Positions 56,981 to 64,000 of a stretch of 64,000 bases of DNA are shown one piece after another (positions within the stretch are counted from its first letter, which is position 1; each line of letters opens with the position of its first letter). The DNA lies in NCBI RefSeq assembly GCF_002139855.1, contig NZ_CP018789.1:1178001-1242000 (forward strand), written 5' to 3'. This DNA comes from Campylobacter porcelli (GTDB taxonomy: Bacteria; Campylobacterota; Campylobacteria; Campylobacterales; Campylobacteraceae). The notes below the pieces were generated by a model, which worked only from the letters and a program-made list of their open reading frames with translations, did no database searches and was not told the DNA's origin. A program made the translations under genes and the position numbers.

Positions 56981-57636
56981 ATCCTTTTATACATCTCAAT
57001 CCCCTCTTTGACATCATCATAAACCGTAGTCATACCACAATTTACCAAGATCACCTTATCGCACCACTGCTCTATCTCGCTCATATCGTGAGAGACCATT
57101 ATTACCTTAGAATTGCTTAATTTTTCTTTATAAATTGCATCGCTTTTTTGCTTAAATTTAGCATCTCCCACAGCACCAGCTTCATCTATGAGATAATAAT
57201 CAAAATCAAAAGCCATACTAAGCCCAAAACCAATTCGCGATCTCATACCTGAAGAGTATGTATTCATCGGCTCATCAAAGTATTTGCCAATCTCTGCAAA
57301 CTCCTCTATATATCGCACTTTTTCTTCTAAAGCCTCGCCTTTATATCCATAAACTCTAGCTACAAATTTGACATTATCCCTAGCTGAAAGTGCGTGTTGA
57401 AATCCCCCAGCTAGACCAACAGGCCATGAGATTTTCTTATCAGTGATGACTCTACCAGCATTTGGAATATCAGCCCCACTTAATAATCGCATAAGAGTGG
57501 ATTTACCAGCTCCATTTCTACCAATTAAGCCTATACTACAATCATCTGGAAAAGTAAAGGTAAATTCACGAAATACAAAGTGCTTATCGCCATTGCTTAG
57601 TGGGTAAAATTTAGTTAAATTATCTAATTTTATCAT
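56971..57636 (-). CDS. kpsT: Capsule ABC exporter ATPase KpsT
   Basis: 221 residues. Walker A GLIGRNGAGKSTLMRLLSG, signature YSSGMRSRIGFGLSM, Walker B YYLIDEAGAVGD and switch His in VSHDMSEIEQW. It powers capsule export with KpsM. Four-base overlap with kpsM upstream. Confidence 0.94.
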   Translation of the reverse strand: MIKLDNLTKFYPLSNGDKHFVFREFTFTFPDDCSIGLIGRNGAGKSTLMRLLSGADIPNAGRVITDKKISWPVGLAGGFQHALSARDNVKFVARVYGYKGEALEEKVRYIEEFAEIGKYFDEPMNTYSSGMRSRIGFGLSMAFDFDYYLIDEAGAVGDAKFKQKSDAIYKEKLSNSKVIMVSHDMSEIEQWCDKVILVNCGMTTVYDDVKEGIEMYKRICS

Positions 57637-58427
57637 GGTCTGCTCGCTACAAGTTCTCTTCGTTTATAGTAGTAAAACCAAAATCCTATAAATAGCATTA
57701 TGATATTACAAACCAAAGGATATGCTAAATTTACCCCATCAACTAGCGGATAACCATCAAAATAGTAGTGCTTTATACTCTCACAAATATGTAGCATAGG
57801 ATTATAAAGCATATATTTTAATATATCAGATGGGATAATCCAAATAGGAAAAACAACGCAAGATAGTATATATAAAGCAACTGTAAAATATGTAAAAATA
57901 GTCTTAAGCGGCTCAATAAAATGCGTAATAATCGCAAAAATCACACCAAGGCTAAATCCAGATAGCACCATCAATAGAACGCTAATAAACATAGCTAAAA
58001 AATCCCTAGGCACTACATTATAACCTATAAACCACCCAGCCAAAATCATCACGCATAAAAATATCAAAGAGTGCATATAAAACTCAAGCAAAGCTCTAGC
58101 TAAAAATACATGAATTGGTCTAACGGGCTTATAAAAAAATAAAGATAAATTTCCAGCTATCCCACCCATAAGCTGCGTAACAATATTTCTAAACATAAAA
58201 AATGGGATAACCCCACAAGCTAAAAACATAAAAACAGGGGTGCCACCAGGGACAACTAAATGAGTGATATTCTCGCGAATTAAGGTTACTACAGTGGTAA
58301 TTACTAATATCTGTATTAAAGGCTCTCCAACTACCCAAAAGTAACCTAGATGCCTATTTTTACCAAATCTAGTCTTTAACTCTCTAAAAAATAGCGCTCT
58401 TATAACATTTAGCACTATATCCTCCAC
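57633..58427 (-). CDS. kpsM: Capsule ABC exporter permease KpsM
   Basis: 264 residues with about six membrane helices; start ALFFRELKTRFGKNRHLGYFWVVGEPLIQI is typical of ABC-2 capsule permeases. It translocates the Kdo-linked polysaccharide. It follows kpsS after 52 bases. Confidence 0.93.
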   Translation of the reverse strand: MEDIVLNVIRALFFRELKTRFGKNRHLGYFWVVGEPLIQILVITTVVTLIRENITHLVVPGGTPVFMFLACGVIPFFMFRNIVTQLMGGIAGNLSLFFYKPVRPIHVFLARALLEFYMHSLIFLCVMILAGWFIGYNVVPRDFLAMFISVLLMVLSGFSLGVIFAIITHFIEPLKTIFTYFTVALYILSCVVFPIWIIPSDILKYMLYNPMLHICESIKHYYFDGYPLVDGVNLAYPLVCNIIMLFIGFWFYYYKRRELVASRP

Positions 58428-58479
58428 AAAGCTGTTTTAAAAAATTATATCAAAATAAGGTTACAAATCAACTCAAAAT

Positions 58480-59676
58480 CTATTTAAATTCTACTCCATC
58501 TTTTAAATAGTAGCTTCCAGTTATTTGCGTATTGTCTATTAGATAGGCTCTAAATTTAGAATAAAGCTCCTTATCTACTGGGGATTGAATGCTCCAAAAT
58601 TTATCCAAATTTAAATCCTTAGTAGTAAGTCCCTTAATATCATACATAGATTTGCCAAGGCAAATTACGGGCTTAGAGTAGCTTAGAGCATTTAATCCAA
58701 CAGTGCTATTTATGAGTATTACGGCTTTTGAATTTTTAATAATTGTAGGCAGATGAGCATCAAACACAGCCATTATGCGGCCATCAACCCTATAAATTTT
58801 GGCTAAATATCTAATGTATGAGCTATAATTTTTCTTGCCTCTATCCATAGGATGGTGCTTAAAAATCAAGATTGTATCCTTAGGGGCGTATCTAGAAAAT
58901 GATGAGATAATATACTCAATAAAACTCTCCATAGTTCTAAATCTAGAGTGCGTTCTAACTTGGAAATCATCGTGAGTTTGAAGTGCTACAAAATAGTATT
59001 TTTCGCTTAACTCCCCTTCGAAACGCCCATTTAAATCTCTTTCAGTAAATTTATATTTAATCTTTCTAATTAAATTTCTTATTCCATAAAAACCCTCTTT
59101 AATAGGTGAAAAATCACGATGATGGATATAATGTGGGTATAGAAAATAGAAAATATTTGATACCAAATAATACTGCGTCGCCCACCACGCCATCAAGCCA
59201 TAAGTAGAGGTTGATTTGGCTGAAAATGGCTTGGTCTTTGGGTTATAATTATCATAAAACTCCCTATCTCTAGGCATTCTAGAGTGGTTATTTACCCCAT
59301 AATACTCCATTGTGATAAATCCAGGACGCAAATACCCCTCTTCAAATACATAAACATCAATTCCCAACCCCTTTGCTATCTTAATAGCAATCTTGTGATA
59401 AAATCTACAATCCCCAAATAAAAAAACAATATCAATATTATTATCTTGATAGAATTTATTAATAAATTTAGCCCACTGCTTTGGTCTGCCTTTATAGGCA
59501 AAATAACTCTTGGTTTTAGAAAAATACGCATCGCCAGCATTAAAGCCAATTCTTGTAACAAAAGCACCATTTTGCGTGCAAATATTATCAAGCTTATTGA
59601 AAAAATCCCCCATAGGACCTTGTAAAAGCAAGATATTTTTGCCTTTAATATCAGTAATTCTATCTTCTAATCTCAT
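58480..59676 (-). CDS. kpsS: Capsule Kdo-linker transferase KpsS
   Basis: 398 residues. Contains the Capsule_synth family segments NILLLQGPMGDFFNKL, DVYVFEEGYLRPGFITMEYYGVN, LIFKHHPMDRG and VILINSTVGLNALSYSKPVICLG. KpsS adds the first beta-Kdo to phosphatidylglycerol, starting the linker on which the capsule is built. ATGA overlap with kpsC. Confidence 0.92.
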   Translation of the reverse strand: MRLEDRITDIKGKNILLLQGPMGDFFNKLDNICTQNGAFVTRIGFNAGDAYFSKTKSYFAYKGRPKQWAKFINKFYQDNNIDIVFLFGDCRFYHKIAIKIAKGLGIDVYVFEEGYLRPGFITMEYYGVNNHSRMPRDREFYDNYNPKTKPFSAKSTSTYGLMAWWATQYYLVSNIFYFLYPHYIHHRDFSPIKEGFYGIRNLIRKIKYKFTERDLNGRFEGELSEKYYFVALQTHDDFQVRTHSRFRTMESFIEYIISSFSRYAPKDTILIFKHHPMDRGKKNYSSYIRYLAKIYRVDGRIMAVFDAHLPTIIKNSKAVILINSTVGLNALSYSKPVICLGKSMYDIKGLTTKDLNLDKFWSIQSPVDKELYSKFRAYLIDNTQITGSYYLKDGVEFK

Positions 59677-61742
59677 TTTTTTACCAAATAGTTGCGCAAT
59701 ATCTTTTGTCCAACTCTAATTAAAATTAAATAAATTTTATATTTAAATTTCATTACCATATTATTATTATTTAATATCACTTTTTGCTTTTGCAAAGCAA
59801 ATATTAAATCACTAGCATTGCAAGGCTCTAAATTTACAGGATGAATATATCTTGGATAGATTATATACGCCCCAGCTATTAACTCATCTATACTTAAATT
59901 TCTATAACGCCTAGGAAGTGATTTTTTATCATCACTTAGTCCCCAGCCAGCCCAAAATGGCCTACCATAGCAAATGACTTTTTTACCACGCAAAATAGCT
60001 TCCAATCCGCTAGTAGATGTCATCGTATGTATCTCATCAGCTAAATCAAGTAGCACAGGCATACTCACTCCAGCTACTATCTCATCGCAATATTTTAACG
60101 CCTCTTTTTCATCTACTTTGCCTATTCTATTACCACTTAGCACATCTGGGTGAGGCTTATAGATGATATGAGCCTTAGGCGAGTTTAACCTTGCTTGTTT
60201 GATTAGCTCTATATTTTTCATTCCATCAGCACCGATTTTTACACTAGCGTCATCTTCGACTTGACCGATAACTAGAGCAATTTTTTTGCCATTTTGAGAC
60301 GCAATTATACCATCTTTATCATCATTATACTTCGAAATTTTACTATTTATTAAAATTTCCCTTAACTTTTTCGCAAATTCAAGCTCATACTGACTAAATT
60401 TATGGTAGTTTAGTATGTGCTCTAGCCTACTTTCAAACCTAGTATCAAAGTATATCCCCAAATCATCAAAGACCAAAGAGTATGGTCTTGTAAGATCACT
60501 CCCAAGCCCAACTGAGCGGATAAAGCCATCTTCTACTCTAGTTATCAAAACTCCGTTTTCATCGCACCATTTTTGCAGTTTTGGATACTCTTTTTTACCC
60601 CAGATATAAACTAGCGAATTATTATCTAACCCATTTTTTAAGGCTATTTTAAGCGGATCTTTACTAAATGTGCTTATGAATTTCAAATTTTTACCCAAAA
60701 ATGGAAGTATAAATTTACGCTTCCAAATAGAAAATCCAAATAAAAATTTTACTTTATCGCTCTCATTTAACCTAGCATTTTTTATAGTATTAATCTGTGG
60801 CAATAGCCTTTTTAGCGTGGTATTTTGCCCTGTGTATGGGTCTATATACTTAGCATAAATCATATACGCCCCAGCAAATAACTGCTCTATGGCTAGCTTT
60901 TTATTGCGTCTATTTGGTGCTTTTACCCTATCATCACTTAGCCCCCAGCCAGCATAAAATGGCACCCCAAAACACACGCACTCACACCCACATATCAAAG
61001 CTTCAAATCCCATGCCAGAGCTTTTGGTATAGACTTTATCTATGTGTTTTAAAAGCGAGATTGGATTTATATCTTGAGTGATGATTTTGATTTGCGGGGG
61101 TAAATTTGATATATCTATATCGGATTTTTTCTTGCCACTTAGGGCATCTGGATGGATTTTTAAAAGCACATTTGCGCCAGGATTTTCATCTATAGCTAAA
61201 CTTACAATCTCATTGGTGCTAAATTTATCACTAAAACTATAAACTAACGACGCATCGCCACTAGTTTGAGCTATTATAAGGATATTTTTGCCTCTATTTA
61301 GCTCATATTTTTCTACCAATTCTTGAGTGATATTTGGGGCGTTATTGTATTTTGAAATATTATGCGTGATGATGTAATCCATGCACCACCTAGCATCTTG
61401 TAATAGCTCATCGCTAAATTCATAATTTGATAAAATCATCTCTAATCTGCTTGGTCTAGTGGCATCATAGTATATCCCTATATCATCTTCAACTACACTA
61501 AGCAATCTAGCACCATCAACCCCTAGCCCAACCGAGCGGATAAAACCATCTTCTAAAAGGCGAAACTCACCACTTAATTTATCTGCTAAATCGATAGCAT
61601 CATAGCCAGATTTTTTACGCCCCCAGCCATAAAATTTGCTATTTTCACCTATGAATGCAAATTTAAAATATCGCCTAAGCTTATAAAAATATTTTATATT
61701 TTTTATCAATTTTATAGATTTACTATAACCATCAAATCTCAT
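59673..61742 (-). CDS. kpsC: Capsule dual Kdo-transferase KpsC
   Basis: Extends the poly-Kdo linker. The protein is an internal duplication: each half has a GWGRKKSG/YIWGKKEY-type start, EDGFIRSVGLG, SGLEALLRGK-like SGMGFEALICG or SGLEAILRGKKVICYG, and FYAGWGLSDD or PFWAGWGLSDD. The reading frame stays open to 61958, overlapping the divergent gene, but the ATG at 61742 gives 689 residues, the length I recall for C. jejuni KpsC. The ribosome-binding site there is weak, so the start is provisional. Confidence 0.88.
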   Translation of the reverse strand: MRFDGYSKSIKLIKNIKYFYKLRRYFKFAFIGENSKFYGWGRKKSGYDAIDLADKLSGEFRLLEDGFIRSVGLGVDGARLLSVVEDDIGIYYDATRPSRLEMILSNYEFSDELLQDARWCMDYIITHNISKYNNAPNITQELVEKYELNRGKNILIIAQTSGDASLVYSFSDKFSTNEIVSLAIDENPGANVLLKIHPDALSGKKKSDIDISNLPPQIKIITQDINPISLLKHIDKVYTKSSGMGFEALICGCECVCFGVPFYAGWGLSDDRVKAPNRRNKKLAIEQLFAGAYMIYAKYIDPYTGQNTTLKRLLPQINTIKNARLNESDKVKFLFGFSIWKRKFILPFLGKNLKFISTFSKDPLKIALKNGLDNNSLVYIWGKKEYPKLQKWCDENGVLITRVEDGFIRSVGLGSDLTRPYSLVFDDLGIYFDTRFESRLEHILNYHKFSQYELEFAKKLREILINSKISKYNDDKDGIIASQNGKKIALVIGQVEDDASVKIGADGMKNIELIKQARLNSPKAHIIYKPHPDVLSGNRIGKVDEKEALKYCDEIVAGVSMPVLLDLADEIHTMTSTSGLEAILRGKKVICYGRPFWAGWGLSDDKKSLPRRYRNLSIDELIAGAYIIYPRYIHPVNLEPCNASDLIFALQKQKVILNNNNMVMKFKYKIYLILIRVGQKILRNYLVKK

Positions 61743-61911
61743 TTTAAACCCAGCCAATAAAATCCGAAGATTATACCCAATAAAGGATAAAATAAATATA
61801 AATAAATTTAATACAAAATATATCCAATTATCTAGATTTGCTAACCAAATTAAGCAATATTTTATAAAAGCATCACTATAATTCTTTAAATCAAAAATAA
61901 ATAGGATAAAT

Positions 61912-62583
61912 ATGTTTAAATTAAAATCTACAGTTCTCATACTATCTTTAAGCGCCACATTTGCTCTAGCTGATGGGTATTTTATCGGATTTAGTGGTGG
62001 ATTTAATCATAGCTCAGTAGATGAGGATAACTATGACTTAATATCAGATAATAATCTCTTATTATCACCTAAATTTGGCTATCAAGTAGATGATACGCAT
62101 AGATACTCTCTATCATATGAATATGGTGGCAAATCAATCGGCAGCAGAAGCTACAATATCGAAATAGGCGGCGTAGTTATAGCAAATGAGTGGGAAAAAT
62201 ATAAATTTACCTCTCATAGATTTTTATTAGGATATGACTACACTCCATTAATACAACCAAATTTAAGGGCTGATATAGGCGTATTTGTAGGATACTCTTT
62301 GGGCGAATTTGATGTAGAAAATAGCTTAATACAAGATATAGCCCCAGCTATTCCTAACTTTCTTGATGGATTTAGCTATGGAGCTAAATTAGGTGCCTTG
62401 TATGAAGTAGATGATAAATGGAATATAGAATTTGGTGCGAGAATTATGCACACAATGTATAAAAGTAAAGATTTAAATTTGAGCTTTGATTATGGTGGCG
62501 CAACCTACGAGATAGAAAATAAGCCATTTAGGCTAAAACAGCTTGATACATCAGCATATCTGGGCGTAAGTTATAAATTTTAA
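61912..62583 (+). CDS. Outer-membrane beta-barrel protein
   Basis: 223 residues. Signal peptide MFKLKSTVLILSLSATFALA, then alternating strands (YFIGFSGGFNHSSV, HRYSLSYEYGG, SHRFLLGYDYTPL, RADIGVFVGYSLG, WNIEFGARIMHTMY) and a C-terminal YKF-type end (LGVSYKF), typical of eight-strand OmpA/OmpW-like barrels. It diverges from kpsC and precedes capsule-type genes. Specific role unknown. Confidence 0.75.
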   Translation: MFKLKSTVLILSLSATFALADGYFIGFSGGFNHSSVDEDNYDLISDNNLLLSPKFGYQVDDTHRYSLSYEYGGKSIGSRSYNIEIGGVVIANEWEKYKFTSHRFLLGYDYTPLIQPNLRADIGVFVGYSLGEFDVENSLIQDIAPAIPNFLDGFSYGAKLGALYEVDDKWNIEFGARIMHTMYKSKDLNLSFDYGGATYEIENKPFRLKQLDTSAYLGVSYKF

Positions 62584-62652
62584 TATGTTTTATTGTAAAT
62601 ATTTATAATGGAGCATATTAATAACCAACAAACTATTTAAAAAGGATAACTT

Positions 62653-63328
62653 ATGCATATATTATCTCATCGTGGCTGGTGGCAAGATAGCAGTGAAAAG
62701 AATCAAATGATAGCATTTCAAAGAGAATTCAAGTTTTGCCAAAAAGCTTTAAATGAACAAATCGGCAAATATATGGGGGGGGGTAGAGACTGATATTAGA
62801 GATTATAATGGTCATCTCGTAATCTCTCATGATATTCCTACAAAAGACTCTTTAAGCTTAGATGAGCTTTTATCCTTATATTCTAATTGTAATATCTATT
62901 CAAATTCAACCCTAGCTCTAAATATCAAATCAGATGGCTTACAAATAGAGCTTAAATCAATACTTCAAAAATATAAAATATCTAATTATTTTTTCTTTGA
63001 TATGTCAGTTCCAGATGCCTTGGGATATATAAAATATGGATTAAATGTATTTACACGCCAAAGTGAATATGAGACTACTCCATCATTTTATCAAGAAGCT
63101 ATAGGTGTTTGGCTAGATGAATTTAACACACATTGGATAGATGAAAAAATCATAAAAACGCATTTGGAAAATAATAAACAAATTTGTATTGTCTCTCCTG
63201 ATTTACATAGTAGAGATTATCTAAAAGAGTGGCAAGAGTATAAGCAAATTGAAGCTAAATTAAACAATTCAAATTTAATGCTTTGCACTGATAAAGTAGA
63301 AGAAGCTAGGAGGTTTTTTAATGAGTAA
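62653..63328 (+). pseudogene. Glycerophosphodiester phosphodiesterase-like gene, phase OFF at G9
   Basis: The ATG at 62653 (AAAGGATAA before it) opens MHILSHRGWWQDSSEKNQMIAFQREF, with the HRG of GDPD enzymes. At nine G (62775-62783) this frame stops at 62793 (TGA). The downstream frame reads GGVETDIRDYNGHLVISHDIPTKDSLSLDEL to 63328, exactly the GDPD metal-site continuation (ETD, SHD). Losing one G (or gaining two) joins them into one protein of about 224 residues. So this is a contingency gene in the OFF state rather than decay. It overlaps the HAD gene by eight bases. Probably modifies or releases a phosphate-linked capsule group. Confidence 0.85.
62775..62783 (+). repeat. G9 phase-variation tract
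   Basis: Nine G beginning with the G of an in-frame ATG codon. Eight or eleven G would restore the full GDPD-like frame. Confidence 0.92.
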
Positions 63329-63947
63329 AATAAAAGCAGTAATTTTTGATATGGATGGAGTTTTAATAGAAGCTAAAGATTGGCATTATGAAGCATTAAA
63401 TAAGGCTTTAAAGATTTTTGGTATGGAAATTTCACGCTATGAGCATTTAACTACATTTGATGGACTTCCAACAAAAGATAAACTAAAAATGCTAACAATC
63501 ACAAAAGGCTTGCCGCAGGGATTACACTCGTTTTTAAATGAGCTAAAGCAACTTTACACAATGGAGCTAGTTCATACTCTTTGTAAGCCTACATTTTGCC
63601 ATGAATACGCACTTTCAAAGCTAAAAAGCGAAGGTTACAAAATGGCAGTTTGCTCAAATTCGATAAAAAACACAATCGAAGTAATGATGCAAAAAGCAGC
63701 ATTAGATGGCTACTTGGATTTTTATATATCTAATCAAGATGTTACAAAAGGCAAACCAGATCCAGAAATGTATAACAAAGCTATAGCAAGATTTGGTTTA
63801 AGCCCAAAAGAGTGTTTGATCGTTGAAGATAATGAAAATGGCATAAAAGCAGCAAGAGCAAGTGGAGCTAATGTTATGATAGTAAGCGAAGTAAATTACG
63901 ACAATATAAAAGCCCATATAGATCTATATAAAAAGGAAGATAAATGA
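63321..63947 (+). CDS. HAD-family phosphatase/phosphomutase
   Basis: 208 residues. HAD motif I IFDMDGVLIEAKDWHYEALN, motif II CSNSIKNTI, motif III KGKPDPEMY, motif IV IVEDNENGIKAARASG. It resembles beta-phosphoglucomutase-like HAD proteins of sugar biosynthesis clusters. Its ATG lies in the end of the GDPD-like gene and its stop overlaps the next ATG, so the three form one unit. Substrate unknown; a sugar or polyol phosphate of the capsule is likely. Confidence 0.85.
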   Translation: MSKIKAVIFDMDGVLIEAKDWHYEALNKALKIFGMEISRYEHLTTFDGLPTKDKLKMLTITKGLPQGLHSFLNELKQLYTMELVHTLCKPTFCHEYALSKLKSEGYKMAVCSNSIKNTIEVMMQKAALDGYLDFYISNQDVTKGKPDPEMYNKAIARFGLSPKECLIVEDNENGIKAARASGANVMIVSEVNYDNIKAHIDLYKKEDK

Positions 63948-64000
63948 TAAATATCCTTGTGCCTATGGCTGGTAAGAGCTATTTTTTTGATGATAAACAA
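63944..64000 (+). CDS. Probable sugar nucleotidyltransferase-type gene (partial)
   Basis: Only 19 codons are in the window (INILVPMAGKSYFFDDKQ after the initiator Met). The LVPMAGKS start resembles nucleotidyltransferase-fold proteins (LxPxAGxG-like) seen with HAD genes in capsule loci. ATGA overlap with the HAD gene. The call is tentative because the rest is missing. Confidence 0.5.
   Translation, partial: MINILVPMAGKSYFFDDKQ

Noticed and set aside
61743-61958. Longer kpsC reading frame beginning at 61958
   Set aside because: Would overlap the divergent outer-membrane protein gene's signal peptide and add about 72 residues not expected in KpsC; the shorter start gives the usual length. The weak ribosome-binding site leaves some doubt.

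Overview
The window is low-GC DNA from an epsilonproteobacterium, almost certainly a Campylobacter outside the C. jejuni/C. coli group. The evidence is gene content and gene order: ftsH-prmA-cheY next to pglG-pglF-pglE (N-linked glycosylation), a waaC...waaF LOS core cluster followed by gmhA-hldE-hldD-gmhB, a small cytochrome c and ccoS-ccoI, KpsC/S/M/T/E capsule genes, a soluble CZB chemoreceptor near rpmB, and phase-variable poly-G tracts. I recall the same blocks in C. jejuni, but here they are joined differently. I cannot name the species.

Layout. 1-10.7 kb: an AzlCD-type exporter pair, fumC, valS, a two-gene ATPase plus putative ExK-nuclease cassette inserted between valS and metN, metNI, a small motility-type protein, thiD and a MetQ-type binding protein. 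10.7-17.6 kb: rpmB, a K+ channel with RCK domain, argJ, a DUF465 protein, a Tlp6-like chemoreceptor, an exported protein, a CinA-type protein and hemH. 17.6-24.6 kb: a large unrecognised exported protein, tRNA-Leu(GAG), atpE, and a flagellin gene with a sigma-28-type promoter. Poly-G tracts and a GC-rich, hairpin-dense non-coding block surround the flagellin; three diverged copies of one hairpin repeat lie there. Two small envelope/motility-type genes follow. 24.6-39.2 kb: leuA, pssA and a PSD-like gene, ftsH-prmA-cheY, hisA-hisH, pglG-pglF-pglE and a single-chain type IIG restriction-modification enzyme with an in-frame G9 tract. 39.4-41.7 kb: pseH, a small exported protein, an exported ATP-dependent DNA ligase and a 3'-5' exonuclease. 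41.7-50.0 kb: LOS inner-core glycosyltransferases and an acyltransferase on the plus strand, converging on the ADP-heptose pathway (gmhA, hldE, hldD, gmhB) on the minus strand. 50.1-54.2 kb: cytochrome c, ccoS, ccoI and prs. 54.6-61.7 kb: capsule operon kpsC-kpsS-kpsM-kpsT-kpsE plus a GT8-type transferase. 61.9-64.0 kb: an outer-membrane barrel protein, then a phase-OFF (G9) phosphodiesterase-like gene, a HAD phosphatase and the start of a probable nucleotidyltransferase, which look like variable capsule genes continuing past the window.

How it fits together: much of the window builds the cell surface (N-glycan, pseudaminic-acid modification of flagellin, LOS core heptose, capsule) with homopolymer switches at several points. 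The least explained items are the ATPase/ExK cassette (5219-7113), a possible defence module, and the hairpin-repeat family around the flagellin gene, whose stems differ in sequence but largely stay paired.
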